DNA of 64,000 nucleotides from Methylobacterium sp. J-030 (GCF_022829545.1 NZ_JAKSYM010000226.1:173028-237027); one strand, 5' to 3'; numbered from the stretch's first letter, positions 1 through 10,200 are shown. The notes: a model not told the origin generated them from the letters alone. Made by a program: numbers and translations.

Positions 1-193
1 CTCTTCGTCGGGCGATGCCGACGGGCCGGCTCAGCCGGAAATCGGTCGTCGCGTCAGGTTGTCTGGCGATAGCCGAGACGCAACGCGCGCGAAAGCGCGG
101 CCCCTCGGCGAAGCGGTCTCTATAGTGAGGGGGGCGCGGCGCGTCAACGCGGAACAGTCGAACGCCGTCTGATCGCGCCACGTTTCTTAGATC

Positions 194-224
194 TTGACAT
201 TTTTTCCTATGTTCTTGTTATGTT
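194..224 (+). promoter_or_regulatory. Candidate sigma70-type promoter of the toxin island
   Basis: A perfect TTGACA hexamer lies at 194-199, and TATGTT at 219-224 is a plausible but weak -10 at a long 19-base spacing. The segment is T-rich against a high-GC background. The TTG of the hexamer also opens the longest reading frame of the next gene, so reading it as a -35 element moves the real start downstream. The spacing is not ideal, so this remains a suggestion. Confidence 0.35.
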
Positions 225-259
225 CTCACAACCGCAACAGAGCGGTATGGCGGGGCACC

Positions 260-1339
260 ATGCGTGACGAGTCTCAAGCGCACAGCGAAGCGATCATTCT
301 GCGCCACGTTCTGGCTGGCCTCGCCGTTGAGACGAAGCTGATCCGCCTGCAGCGGCAGTTCCAGGCCAAAAATTGGGAGACGCAGCCGCGCGCGCCAGCG
401 GGACAGCCTAATGGCGGCGAGTGGGTGACGGCACCCATCGGCGCTCAGTGGGCCTCGCTCCGAGAGAATCGACCCGACGGGCCGTCAGCTCAGGATCCGC
501 CCCCGCTCACGGAGAGCACGACGCTGGAGGATGGGACGCGCGTCCTGTCGATCCGGATTCATGCGGGGCGACGGCCCTTCGACGAACAGCACACCGTCAC
601 GGCGCCGGACGGCGAAAGCCGGGTCTTCGAGACCTCCGGGGAAACGCAGACGATCCGAGACGGCAAAACGGGCGAAGTCCTATCGCGGACCACCTTTACA
701 CCAACCGGTCTCGTCGCTGAGCAAATCGTTCAACAGGCCTTCGCCCCCGCCCTACCTCTGATCGCCGCCCCCGTCATCGCAACCTTCGAGCTTGGGTTGC
801 AGCTCCTGACGTACCTCTCCGCTCGTGAGGATGGGTACGGCACCGTTTTGGGGCTTACAGCGCAAGAATATAAATTCGGGGACGAACCGCAGATGAGTAT
901 GCCGATGTGGATCGGCCGGCTCAGCCAAGGTCAATTGGATGACGCCTGTCCAAGAGCTGGAGAAGTGCAGGCCATCGTGGATGAGGTGACTGCGCGTGTG
1001 ACAGCGCAAGGTGGGTATGCAAATGCGACCCAGCTGGGTACCATGATTCATATTGAGATCGCGCGCATCATCAACGAGATGCATGATCCAAGTTTTGTTG
1101 CAGAACTCATATTAGCCGACCTCGACGACAAAGGAAAGATGATACTTCTAGGCAGCAAGAGATCAGACGTATTCGAAAGGCCTCGGATCGACACCGCGTG
1201 TATCTACGATCCAAAAACCAGACGGGAGGGATGGACACCTAAAAAGGCCGTCGCCTCCATCAAGGCAGCAAAACGCAAATTTCCCGAAGTGGTCCGATTT
1301 ATCATGATACAAGTGAGGCCCAGGAAATGGCCCAATTAA
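260..1339 (+). CDS. Putative PD-(D/E)XK nuclease toxin with GGxW linker motif
   Basis: This 359-residue protein is not one I can name. Near residues 39-56 it has a W-x-PR-x-PAG-x-P-x-GGEW motif, a linker I have seen in many rhizobial toxin-like and phage-like proteins. Residues 161-186 are hydrophobic. The C-terminus reads like a PD-(D/E)XK nuclease: a helix with HIEIARII (Glu266), then RSDV (Asp303), then CIYDPKT (Asp317-x-Lys319). A cytotoxic nuclease is inferred from that pattern and from the overlapping downstream gene. The ATG at 260 follows GGGG five bases upstream. The frame stays open to a TTG at 194, but that lies in a likely promoter. From about 850 the gene is much richer in A/T than its neighbours, suggesting transfer. 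No secretion domain is visible. Confidence 0.55.
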   Translation: MRDESQAHSEAIILRHVLAGLAVETKLIRLQRQFQAKNWETQPRAPAGQPNGGEWVTAPIGAQWASLRENRPDGPSAQDPPPLTESTTLEDGTRVLSIRIHAGRRPFDEQHTVTAPDGESRVFETSGETQTIRDGKTGEVLSRTTFTPTGLVAEQIVQQAFAPALPLIAAPVIATFELGLQLLTYLSAREDGYGTVLGLTAQEYKFGDEPQMSMPMWIGRLSQGQLDDACPRAGEVQAIVDEVTARVTAQGGYANATQLGTMIHIEIARIINEMHDPSFVAELILADLDDKGKMILLGSKRSDVFERPRIDTACIYDPKTRREGWTPKKAVASIKAAKRKFPEVVRFIMIQVRPRKWPN

Positions 1340-2103
1340 TTAGTACATCAGCACAGAAAATTCGAGCGCTATCTGATCCTTTGATCAATCGAAACTGCGA
1401 TGTTGCTTTTACGGGGGGCAAATTTCTCTGCCTCCAAGGTGTTGGGCATATCGCGAGGCAGATTAGAATCTATGATCGCCCCAGTCGGGGGTACTTTACG
1501 CTAGAATGGAGACTCACTGAGTTATATATTCGCGGGGATAAGTTCGATTTTGGAGGTTATGGTCGATCAATCGGTATGATCGGTCGATCACGTCAATTCA
1601 AACCCGCTGGCAAGGGAGGTGTCTGGGATTGGGACGACCCGACGATCGCTGGCGATTTCGTCGTTCAGGTTGAGACCGAAGTCCTTCCGCTTCTCAGATC
1701 CATAGATTCAATCGAGAAAATTGTAACCTTTATTCTATCCCAAGAAATGCGAGGTTATAGCTTCAACAAAGATCATATCTGGATGTGCCTCACAAACGCA
1801 GCGCTCGGCGAACTTGCGATTGCCAGAAAACATTGGAATCTGATTACCCCGAGCTTCAGGGAACGATACGAGAAGCAAAAAGCGATCGATGGTGAGCCGA
1901 TATCTGATTACCTCCGGAGCTGGGTTGCGGTGGGAGAGGCCCTGCAGACGGGCGATCACATGACTTTGGCGAAGCTTCTCTGGGAGAACGAGCGCACCGA
2001 AGCAGACCGTTTCAAGCTCGGTCGCCACTGGCAACCCACGGCCTTTCCATTTCAGAAGGCTGCTATACCCATTAACGCCGCCGGCGGACCGGACCAACAA
2101 TGA
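1327..2103 (+). CDS. Hypothetical protein, candidate immunity or partner of the upstream toxin
   Basis: A 258-residue soluble protein with no signal peptide or membrane segment. Its start overlaps the upstream nuclease-like gene by 13 bases, so the two are almost surely translated together. Aromatic-rich stretches such as YFTLEWRLTELY and WDWDDPT suggest a compact beta-rich fold. I do not recognise the family with certainty. Position and coupling fit an immunity protein that binds the toxin in the cytoplasm, but nothing in the sequence proves it. Base composition is A/T-rich like the end of the toxin gene, so the pair probably arrived together. Confidence 0.6.
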   Translation: MAQLISTSAQKIRALSDPLINRNCDVAFTGGKFLCLQGVGHIARQIRIYDRPSRGYFTLEWRLTELYIRGDKFDFGGYGRSIGMIGRSRQFKPAGKGGVWDWDDPTIAGDFVVQVETEVLPLLRSIDSIEKIVTFILSQEMRGYSFNKDHIWMCLTNAALGELAIARKHWNLITPSFRERYEKQKAIDGEPISDYLRSWVAVGEALQTGDHMTLAKLLWENERTEADRFKLGRHWQPTAFPFQKAAIPINAAGGPDQQ

Positions 2104-2280
2104 TCGACGTCCATGTGACGGCCCTCATTTCGGTTGCGTCGAAGGCGTCAACGATCCGAACAGGAAAGACACCAGCGCGATCGAGAGATCAGCAGCCGAA
2201 CAATAGCGGTAAGCCAAGCGTTCGCCAAAGTCACCAGGGTCGCCCACACGCCAGAATCGATTCGCGGAGGAGGGAGGCGT

Positions 2281-2520
2281 ATGGAAAATCATACAATCTT
2301 CGACGTGCTAAAAACTTTAGAGAAGGCAAAAATTTCCTTCCGGCTTGCAAGGGATCGGCCGGACACGATCAGGGTCGATGCGACGCTGTATGGGCTGCGA
2401 CTCGAAATAGAATGCTTTGACGACAATCATGTCGAGGTATCGACATTCCGAGGCACCGAAGACATCGACGGGGAATACGACTATTTTTTAAAGATACTAG
2501 CCGAAAATCCCATGGATTAG
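2281..2520 (+). CDS. Small acidic protein, immunity-like
   Basis: A 79-residue protein beginning MENHTIFDVLKTLEKAKI. The ATG at 2281 follows a strong GGAGGAGGGAGG site, which fixes the start; the longer frame reaching upstream to 2134 looks non-coding. The pattern is a helix followed by an antiparallel sheet (DTIRVDATLYGLRLEIECFDD, HVEVSTFRG), like small immunity proteins often found beside polymorphic toxins. It lies 177 bases after the 258-residue gene on the same strand. It could protect against the upstream nuclease or be an orphan immunity gene kept from another toxin. The family resemblance is from memory. Confidence 0.6.
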   Translation: MENHTIFDVLKTLEKAKISFRLARDRPDTIRVDATLYGLRLEIECFDDNHVEVSTFRGTEDIDGEYDYFLKILAENPMD

Positions 2521-2588
2521 ATCTTAGAAAATTGATGTGACGACCTTTGGCCCGATAACAGCGGCACGGAGTGTTTGAAGGTCGTGGA

Positions 2589-3257
2589 TCACTCCGGCCA
2601 GCGCAAAGCCGCCGCCGCCGCAAGCGTCCCGACCACGGCGGCGATCAGCGTCAGCGCGGCCAGCACGGCCAGGGGCACGAGGAACGGTACCGTCCCCCCG
2701 CTCGCCGCCTGCGCGGCCGAGACGCCGAAGATCAGCGTCGGAATCATCAGCGGCAGCACCAGAACGGCGAGGATCAGGCCGCCCCGGCGAATCGAGGCCG
2801 TCAGCGCTGCCCCCACCGCGCCGATGAAGCTGAGCGCCGGCGTCCCGGCGAGCAGCGTCAGGGCCGTGGCACCCATGGCGGTGCCGTCGAGGGCGACCAG
2901 CAGGCCGAAGAGCGGTGCGGCCAGGGCCAGCGGCAGCCCGGTGGTCAGCCAGTGCGCCGTGACCTTCCCGAGCACCACCAGCTCGAGCGGCACCGGCGCG
3001 GCGGTCATCAGGTCGAGGGAGCCGTCCTCCTCGTCGGCCTGGAACAGGCGGTCGAGGCCGATCAGCGTCGCCAGCACCGCGGAGAGCCACAGGATCGCCG
3101 GGCCGATCCGCGACAGCAGGTTGAGGTCGGGCCCGAGGGCGAACGGCACCAGGGCGACGATCATCAGGAAGAAGACCAGCGACAGGGCACCGGACCCGCC
3201 GACGCGGCCGGAGAGGCGCAGGTCGCGGGCGATGAGGGCGAGGAGCGCGCGGGTCAC
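2589..3257 (-). CDS. ccmB: Heme exporter protein CcmB
   Basis: This 222-residue integral membrane protein is the permease subunit of the CcmAB(C) system that delivers heme to the periplasm and releases holo-CcmE during cytochrome c maturation. Six hydrophobic segments are visible, and a cytoplasmic FQADEEDGSLD stretch near residues 55-65 is typical of CcmB. The GTG start at 3257 overlaps the stop of ccmA by four bases (GTGA), so the pair is translationally coupled. Length matches the family. ccmC is not next to it in this window. Confidence 0.92.
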   Translation of the reverse strand: MTRALLALIARDLRLSGRVGGSGALSLVFFLMIVALVPFALGPDLNLLSRIGPAILWLSAVLATLIGLDRLFQADEEDGSLDLMTAAPVPLELVVLGKVTAHWLTTGLPLALAAPLFGLLVALDGTAMGATALTLLAGTPALSFIGAVGAALTASIRRGGLILAVLVLPLMIPTLIFGVSAAQAASGGTVPFLVPLAVLAALTLIAAVVGTLAAAAALRWPE

Positions 3258-3892
3258 GCCCACTCCTCCAGCACGTCCACTTCCTGGACCGCCGCAGCGC
3301 CCTCGATGCGCAGTTCGGCGGCCCCGGCGAGGCCGAGCGCTTGGTGCGTCGCTGCGATCACGAGGCCGCCGCCGGCCCGGTGCCCCGCCATCAAGTCGGC
3401 CAGCACCGCCTGCGAGGCCGTGTCGAGGGCCGCCGTGGGCTCGTCGAGCAGCCAGAGCGGCCGGGCACAGACGAGGAGCCGCGCGAGCGCGACCCGCCGC
3501 CGCTGGCCGGCCGAGAGGTAGGCCACCGGCAGGTCGTGGGCATGGCCGAGGCCGAGCCGTTCCAGCGCCTCCCGGGGGGCGAGGCGCGGGGCACCCAGAA
3601 GCCGCTGGGCGAACAGCAGGTTCTCCCCGGCCGTGAGCGAACTCTTCAAGCCGTCGCGATGGCCGACCGCGTGGAGGCATTCGGGCAGGCTCGCCTCGCC
3701 GACATCGGCGACCGCGACCCGCCCGGCATCCGGCCGCAGCCGGCCGGACAGGATGGCGAGCAGGCTCGACTTGCCGGCCCCGTTCCGTCCGGTGACCGCG
3801 AGGGCGTCACCGGGCCCGAGGGCGAAGGACAGGTTCGCGAAGATGCGGCGCCCCGAGCGGCGGCAGGCCAGATTGTCCACGCTGAGCCGCAC
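3254..3892 (-). CDS. ccmA: Heme ABC exporter ATP-binding protein CcmA
   Basis: A 212-residue ABC ATPase that energises the CcmB membrane partner in cytochrome c maturation. Walker A (GRNGAGKSS) lies near residues 35-43, the signature LSAGQ at 126-130 and Walker B LLDEP at 148-152. The GTG at 3892 has GGAG about seven bases upstream; another GTG at 3904 is possible. The reading frame runs open further upstream but that part reads as shadow of the convergent small gene. It overlaps ccmB by four bases. Confidence 0.92.
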   Translation of the reverse strand: MRLSVDNLACRRSGRRIFANLSFALGPGDALAVTGRNGAGKSSLLAILSGRLRPDAGRVAVADVGEASLPECLHAVGHRDGLKSSLTAGENLLFAQRLLGAPRLAPREALERLGLGHAHDLPVAYLSAGQRRRVALARLLVCARPLWLLDEPTAALDTASQAVLADLMAGHRAGGGLVIAATHQALGLAGAAELRIEGAAAVQEVDVLEEWA

Positions 3893-3995
3893 CCGAAACT
3901 CCACCCTACCCCGAGCCGCCCTCCATGCCCGATTGTGCCGCAAGACGGAACCGCACGGCCGAGCTGAGCTTTCGTTCGAAAACGGAGGATGGCCT

Positions 3996-4181
3996 ATGGC
4001 CGAGGCGCAAAACGCGAGCGAGGCGGAAGTCGCTGCAACACCGGACGCCGTGGCGGGCCGCGCCAAGGTCGAGGCGCGGATCGCCGCCTGCACGCCGGAG
4101 GAGCAGGCCGCGTTCTGGGAGGCGGTGGGACGCTGCTTCGGCGGCGGCAAGCCGCCGGAGATGAAGCCGGCAGCCGAATAG
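3996..4181 (+). CDS. Small conserved hypothetical protein
   Basis: A 61-residue, alanine- and glutamate-rich protein starting MAEAQNASEAE. A clean GGAGG site at 3984-3988, seven bases before the ATG, supports translation. Residues 30-52 contain CTPEEQAAFWEAVGRCFGGG, which looks like an amphipathic helix with a glycine-rich end. It is divergent from ccmA and its stop directly abuts the stop of the convergent methyltransferase gene. No function can be assigned. Confidence 0.65.
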   Translation: MAEAQNASEAEVAATPDAVAGRAKVEARIAACTPEEQAAFWEAVGRCFGGGKPPEMKPAAE

Positions 4182-4955
4182 TCAGGGATCCTTGCGGGTC
4201 AGCGCCCGCAGCGCGCCGCGGAAGGTGCGCACGTCCTGCTCGGTCAGGCCCATGCGATGGAGCATGTCGCGCATGTTGCGGGCGATGATCTCGCGCTTCT
4301 CCGGCGGATAGAACCCGGCCGCGTCGAGGGCGGCCTCCAGGCTGCCGAACAGCGCCACCAGCGCCGCGCGGGTCGCCGGCGGTGAGAGCAGTTCACCCGA
4401 AAATGGCAGCTGCGCCCGGCCGCTCGCCTGCCGCCACGCGTAGCCGACGAGCAGCACCGCCTGGGCGAGGTTGAGCGAGGGGAAATCCGGCGAGACCGGG
4501 AAGGTCACGATGGCGTCGGCCAGCGAAACCTCGTCGTTGGTGAGCCCGACCCGCTCGCGGCCGAACATCACCGCGGTGCGCTGGCCCGGGCGCCCCACGA
4601 GTTCGGCCATGCCCTCCTCCGGAGCGAAGACGCGCTTCATCTGGCCCCGCTCGCGCGCCGTGGTGGCCAGCACGTAGTGGCAATCGGCGATGGCCTCGGC
4701 GACGCTGTTAAAGAGCGTTGCCCGGTCGAGGACATGCGTCGCGCCGGAGGCCGCCTCGCGCACGCCCTTCTTGGGCCAGCCGTTCTTCGGATTGACGAGG
4801 CGCAGCTCCGACAGGCCGAAATTCGCCATGGCGCGGGCCGTCATGCCGATATTCTCGGCCAGTTGCGGCTCTACGAGGATCACCGCGGGGGCGATTCCCG
4901 GCGGGAGTTCGGTGACCTTCCTGGGGGCGTCGCCCTGGGCGTCTCGGCTCGTCAT
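4182..4955 (-). CDS. RNA methyltransferase, TrmH/TrmJ family (SPOUT)
   Basis: A 257-residue SPOUT-class methyltransferase, group 1 of the TrmH family, that probably 2'-O-methylates tRNA as TrmJ does. The N-terminal motif PAVILVEPQLAENIGMTARAM carries the conserved Asn and Arg of motif 1. FGRERVGLTNDEV and PVSPDFPSLNLAQAV are motifs 2 and 3 of the trefoil-knot SAM site. A C-terminal helical region with RNMRDMLHRMGL follows. The ATG at 4955 is preferred over the open frame upstream because family members start shortly before the VILVEP strand. It converges on the small gene with no gap. Confidence 0.88.
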   Translation of the reverse strand: MTSRDAQGDAPRKVTELPPGIAPAVILVEPQLAENIGMTARAMANFGLSELRLVNPKNGWPKKGVREAASGATHVLDRATLFNSVAEAIADCHYVLATTARERGQMKRVFAPEEGMAELVGRPGQRTAVMFGRERVGLTNDEVSLADAIVTFPVSPDFPSLNLAQAVLLVGYAWRQASGRAQLPFSGELLSPPATRAALVALFGSLEAALDAAGFYPPEKREIIARNMRDMLHRMGLTEQDVRTFRGALRALTRKDP

Positions 4956-5149
4956 GCGGGCCGTCTGGCATGGCCGGCCCCCGCCCGTCGAGGGCCGGGT
5001 GACGAAGCCGCCCGGATGACAGCCCGCGCCTTCCGTCGCCGGAAGGGCCGCGCTATGTCGCGGGGCGAATTTCCGCCCGGCCCGTCCGGGCGGGCGACCG
5101 CACGGCCCTTGCATGCCGTGCGCGGGGACAACGCGGAAGGCATCGGTCC

Positions 5150-6364
5150 ATGGCGAAGATCAAGGTAGCGAACCCCGTCGTCGAGCTCGACGGCGACGAG
5201 ATGACCCGGATCATCTGGGCCGAGATCAAGAACAAGCTGATCCACCCCTATCTCGACGTCGATCTCGAATATTACGACCTCGGCGTCGAGCACCGGGACG
5301 CCACCAACGACAAGGTGACGGTCGACGCCGCCGAGGCGATCAAGCGCCACGGCGTCGGCGTGAAGTGCGCCACGATCACCCCCGATGAGCAGCGGGTGAA
5401 GGAGTTCAGCCTCAAGGAGATGTGGCGCTCGCCCAACGGCACGATCCGCAACATCCTGGGCGGCGTGATCTTCCGCGAGCCGATCATCTGCACGAACGTG
5501 CCGCGCCTCGTGCCCGGCTGGACCCAGCCCTTCGTGATCGGCCGCCACGCCTACGGCGACCAGTACCGCGCCACCGACTTCAAGGTGCCCGGCAAGGGCC
5601 GGCTCACCATCAAGTTCGAGGGTGACGACGGCACGGTCATCGAGAAGGAGGTGTTCAAGTTCCCCGAGGCCGGCGTCGCCATGTCGATGTACAACCTCGA
5701 CCAGTCGATCATCGACTTCGCCCGCGCCTCACTGAACTACGGGCTGGCGCGCAAGTACCCGGTCTATCTCTCGACCAAGAACACCATCCTCAAGGCCTAT
5801 GACGGCCGGTTCAAGGACCTGTTCCAGAAGGTCTACGAGGAGGAGTTCGAGTCGAAGTTCAAGCCGCTCGGCATCACCTACGAGCACCGCCTGATCGACG
5901 ACATGGTGGCCTCGTGTCTCAAGTGGTCGGGCGGCTACGTCTGGGCCTGCAAGAACTACGACGGCGACGTGCAGTCGGACACGGCCGCGCAGGGCTTCGG
6001 CTCGCTCGGCCTCATGACCTCGGTCCTGATGACGCCCGACGGCCGGACCGTGGAGGCCGAGGCCGCCCACGGCACCGTCACCCGCCACTACCGCGAGCAC
6101 CAGAAGGGCCGCGAGACCTCGACCAACTCGATCGCCTCGATCTTCGCCTGGACCCGCGGCCTGTCGCACCGGGCCAAGCTCGACGGCAACGAGGATCTGG
6201 CGAAGTTCTCGGCGACCCTCGAGAAGGTCTGCGTCGACACCGTCGAGGCCGGGCACATGACGAAGGATCTCGCGCTCCTGGTCGGGCCGGAGCAGAAGTG
6301 GCTCTCCACCACGGGCTTCCTCGACAAGGTCGATCAGAACCTGAAGACCGCCATGGGCGCCTGA
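5150..6364 (+). CDS. icd: NADP-dependent isocitrate dehydrogenase
   Basis: A 404-residue cytoplasmic enzyme that oxidatively decarboxylates isocitrate to 2-oxoglutarate in the TCA cycle, giving NADPH. It belongs to the dimeric eukaryote-like subfamily used by Rhizobiales. [13 protein letters not shown] is the N-terminal signature, SPNGTIRN is the isocitrate-binding loop, [24 protein letters not shown] holds the metal-binding aspartates, and [13 protein letters not shown] is a further signature near the C-terminus. It is followed at once by a strong terminator, so it ends its transcript. Confidence 0.97.
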   Translation: MAKIKVANPVVELDGDEMTRIIWAEIKNKLIHPYLDVDLEYYDLGVEHRDATNDKVTVDAAEAIKRHGVGVKCATITPDEQRVKEFSLKEMWRSPNGTIRNILGGVIFREPIICTNVPRLVPGWTQPFVIGRHAYGDQYRATDFKVPGKGRLTIKFEGDDGTVIEKEVFKFPEAGVAMSMYNLDQSIIDFARASLNYGLARKYPVYLSTKNTILKAYDGRFKDLFQKVYEEEFESKFKPLGITYEHRLIDDMVASCLKWSGGYVWACKNYDGDVQSDTAAQGFGSLGLMTSVLMTPDGRTVEAEAAHGTVTRHYREHQKGRETSTNSIASIFAWTRGLSHRAKLDGNEDLAKFSATLEKVCVDTVEAGHMTKDLALLVGPEQKWLSTTGFLDKVDQNLKTAMGA

Positions 6365-6389
6365 GATCGGCGCCGATCCGATGTGAGAC

Positions 6390-6418
6390 AGGCGGGCGTA
6401 GCAAACGCCCGCCTTTTT
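6390..6418 (+). terminator. Rho-independent terminator after icd
   Basis: A perfect 9-bp stem (AGGCGGGCG at 6390-6398 with CGCCCGCCT at 6406-6414) encloses a 7-base loop and runs straight into a T stretch ending at 6418. It lies 26 bases after the icd stop codon. Confidence 0.88.
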
Positions 6419-6631
6419 CCTGGCCAGGTACCGACGGTGTGCGCCGATCCGTCCGGTTATAGCGTCGCGGGGCTCTTCAGATCGTCCCGCTTCGTCTGCG
6501 GGGACCGCGCAGCGGGCTTCGAAGGCGGGGTCCAGCGATCGCGGTGCTTCCCGGAGGCCTCCGCCTCGCGCCGGCATTACGGTGGAGGGCGCGGTTGGAA
6601 TGGCGCTGGTTTGCGCGACGCGCCGATCGGG

Positions 6632-7069
6632 TCAAGCCGCCACCAGCAACGCGGCCCCGGCAACGCCCGACAGCACCAGCCGCAGCCGGCCGAGCCAGAG
6701 CGGCGCGAGGCCGCGGCGGGGCAGATCCTGGTCGATCAGGCCCCAGGCGAGGACGAGGATTCCGAGGATGCGCAGATCCCAGGGTGCGGGTGCCGCCATC
6801 GCGGCCCAGGCCACGAGGGAGGGGATGATGGCCACGAGGTAGTCGGCATTGCCGGCATTGCGCGCCGCCGCGGCACCCCAGCGGATGCCGCCGAGGAATG
6901 AGGCGATCACCGCCCCGTAGGCCGACAGGATAGTGCGCGGCGCCAAGCCGAGACTGCTCAAGCCGCCATCGCTGCCAGAGACCGCCAGAGCCGCGAATCC
7001 CAGGAACGGGATGAGACCGGCCACGCCGAGCACGAGGGCGCCGATCGGGACGGTGTTCCGGCGCGCCAT
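6632..7069 (-). CDS. DUF3429 family membrane protein
   Basis: A 145-residue protein with four to five hydrophobic segments, starting MARRNTVPIGALVLG. GGAGGAAGG directly before the ATG at 7069 sets the start. SAYGAVIASFLGGIRWG near the middle is the hallmark of DUF3429 (related to eukaryotic TMEM69). Inner-membrane location is expected; the biochemical role of the family is unknown. It may share a transcript with the upstream PodJ-like gene, which ends 137 bases before it. Confidence 0.85.
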   Translation of the reverse strand: MARRNTVPIGALVLGVAGLIPFLGFAALAVSGSDGGLSSLGLAPRTILSAYGAVIASFLGGIRWGAAAARNAGNADYLVAIIPSLVAWAAMAAPAPWDLRILGILVLAWGLIDQDLPRRGLAPLWLGRLRLVLSGVAGAALLVAA

Positions 7070-7206
7070 CCTTCCTCCAGGCAACGGCAAGGGCTGGCGA
7101 CCTACGCGGTCAAACCCCGGTCCGACGCCGCCCGGGCGGAGCGTTCCCGCATCGCGGGAGCGCGGTCAAGCTCGGATTGTCCGGCGCCGCGCTCCCTCAA
7201 TCTCCG

Positions 7207-10200
7207 CTAGGAGCGCTTCGGCGCGCCCGTGAAAGCGACGGAGCTGGGGGCCGGGGCGCCCAGCAGCGACATCGGGGCCGTGACGCCGGCTTTGGCGCTC
7301 GGCGGCTCGTTGACCGCCGCGTCAATCTTTCGCGGCTTGAAGGCGGCCGCGAGGCTCTTGGCGCTGGCGAGTTCGGCGGTGCTCAACTTGTTGGCAACGT
7401 CGTCGCGCTTCTTGGCCGCATCGTCATCGCCCTGGGCGGCGGCCGCCGCGAACCACGCGTAGGACTGCACCAGATCCTGCGTCAGCCCCATGCCGCGGGC
7501 GTACAGCACACCGAGGTTGTACTGGCTGTCACGGACGCCGTACTCGGCACCCTGGCGAAACCACGAGGCCGCGGAGGCAAAGTCCGGCTTGCCGTTGGCG
7601 GCCGGATTCTCGGCGAAGATCACCGCGAGGTTGTGCATCGACCGGGCATGACCCTGCTCGGCGGCGCGTCCGTACCAGAGCTTGGCCTTGTCGAGGTCGT
7701 GGACCACGCCCGCCCCCTTCTCGTACTGGCCTCCGATCTTGTACTGCGCCGGCGCGTAACCCGCCGCGGCGAGCTTCTCGAACAGCTTGGCGGCCATCGC
7801 GAGGTCGCGGGGCATGCCACGGCCGTCCGCCTCCCGGGTGGCGAGGTCCCAGACCGCCGGACCGTCGCCTTCGAGGGCCGCCGCCTTGACCTTGGCGAGG
7901 CCCGCCGGCACGCCGCCGAGATCGGCCTGCAGGGTGTTCATCCCCGCAACCTGCGGCAGCGCGGATTTCGCGGCGGTCGCGCGGGCCTCGGCGGGCACAG
8001 GGTTCGGCAGGGCCTGGGTGGTGGTCGGATCGGCCAGGGGCGGCTTGGCCCCCGGGGCATCCTTCCAGACCTCGGTTGCCGCGACCTTGGCGGCTTCCTT
8101 CGAACCATCCTTGGCCGTGTCCTTGGCGTCCTTCGAAGCCTCCTTGGAAGCCGCACCGGTCTCCGACTTGGCTGCAGCTTTCGCAGTGGGATCGCCGGTC
8201 GCCTCGCTGCTCGCGGACTGGCCCGCGGCCACGACCGGGCGGGGCTCGTCCGGGGCGCGGAGCTTGACCGTCTGCAAGGCGCCGAGCGCCAGGACGATTG
8301 CGGCGAGCCCGAGCAGCAGCGGCCGGCGCCGGCGGTCGATCTCGCTCCGCAACCGGCCCAGTCGGCCCGGCTCGCCCGCTATCGGCGCAGTTGCCGGTTT
8401 CGCGGCGCGGGTGTCGCGGCGGTCGCTCGGCGCCTCGGCGGCCAGTTCCGCCTGCGCGGCCTGCGCGGCGCGGCGCGCCGCCGCGATGAAGCTCGTCTTG
8501 ATGTCGCTCTCACCGCCGGTCTCGACGGTGGGCCGGACGCGGACCGGTTCGGCCTGCGGATCCTTGGCAGACCGCCGGCTCGCCGAATCACGGCCCCCGC
8601 GCGGCGTCCGCACCGGCCGGCCGCTTCCGGGTTCCAGGAGATCGTCGGCGAGCAGCGGGGTCTCGGCCCCGGTCATCCGGCCGGCCGGGTTCAGATCCGC
8701 CGCGGAGAGTGCCACCTCCGGGCTCGTCGAGGACAGCAGGCGCTCGCCGAGGGACGGAGCCCGTGCTTCGGCCGCCTCCGCCGGACCGAGGCGGACGAGG
8801 AGCCGTTCGAGGGCGGTCTGGACGCCCTCCAGCGTGGCGCCCAGGCGCTGATCGGAGGCGGCCTGCCGCGCCTGCATGTCGGCGAGGCTGGCGCGCAGGA
8901 GGCCGATCTCCCCCGAACCAGCGGCGATGCCGGATCCGCTCAGGGTCTGCGCCACCGCGTTGCGGGCGGCACGCTCGACCGCGGCCTCGCTCGGCGCGGA
9001 CTCCCGGAGGGCCGCAACCTGCGCAAGCAGATCGCCCATGGTGCGCTCGAGCCCGGCCAGCGCCGGATCGCCGCCCTGGGGCGTGTCCAGCCTGTCGGCC
9101 AGGGTCATCACCTGCTTCTCAAGGGCGTCGAGCCCCTCGTGCTCGCCGGCCTCGTCCACCTTCTCGGCGAGGGTGTGGAGCATGGCCTGGATGGAGGCCA
9201 TCTCGCCGGGCTGGGCGTGCGTCACTGCGTCGGCCGCCTCGGACCGATCCTGCAGGGCGCAGAGGTGGTCGACCTTCTCGGCCAGGATCTGGATCTGCTC
9301 GGCGAGCGCCGCGGGCGCGGCGAACGTCACCTCGCCGCGGATCTCCTCCAGCAGCGGGCGCAGATCCGGGCCGGCCCCGATCCGCTGCACTTGAACGACC
9401 TGGGCGCTGACGACCTGCAGGCTGTCCGCCAAGCTCTGGAGCCGCTCCGGATCGGCCAGCGCCGTGATCAGCTGCCGGATCTCGGCGAGTTCCGTGAACA
9501 GCGCGGCCAGGGTCTGCCCCTCGGGATCCGACGGACCGGTCGCCGCGACATCGTCGAGGCGCTCGGCCAGGCGGCGGACATCCTCCACGATGCGGGCGTG
9601 GACATGCTCCGCGATGTCCTCGGCCAGCAGTTCGACCTGAAGCCGGATCTCCTCCATCGGTGCCGCGATGGCGGTGAGGTCGGCGCCGGCTTGAGCGCGT
9701 TCGAGGCCGCTCGTCAGCGCCGTCACGGCCTGTTCCAGCGCGCCCACGTCGTGGCTCGTGGCCATCCGATCGATCGCCCGCCGGAGGCGGACGGTCTCAA
9801 CCTGAAGTTCGGACAGGGCCGCCGAGGTCGCGGCGGCATCCTCGGTGCGCACCTCCAGGCGGCGGGCGAGGTCCTGGCGCATGCTCGCGACCACGCCGCC
9901 ATCGGCCGGCATCGGCGCGGCGTCGCCGGCCGCCTCCTGCGACAGCTCTCGCTGGCGCTGGCGGATGTCCTGCACGGCGCTGCGGATGTCGGCGACCGCG
10001 GGGCGCGCACGCCGGCCGGGCTGGCGCGTGGCGGCGACCTGCTCGCCGAGCTGCGACATGCGGCGCTCGATGTCCCCGAGACGCTCGGTGACCTGCTGGA
10101 CCGGGGCCGCCTTCAGGACGCGCTCGATCCGGGCCTCGATCTCCGCGAGGCGCTGTTCCTCGGCGATCTGCGCCTCGCGCCGGTCCGCGTCGAGTGTCCG

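Noticed and set aside
1..193. Possible gene or RNA at the left edge
   Set aside because: No open frame, cloverleaf or family pattern was found; only a weak CCCCTC/GAGGGG pairing is present.
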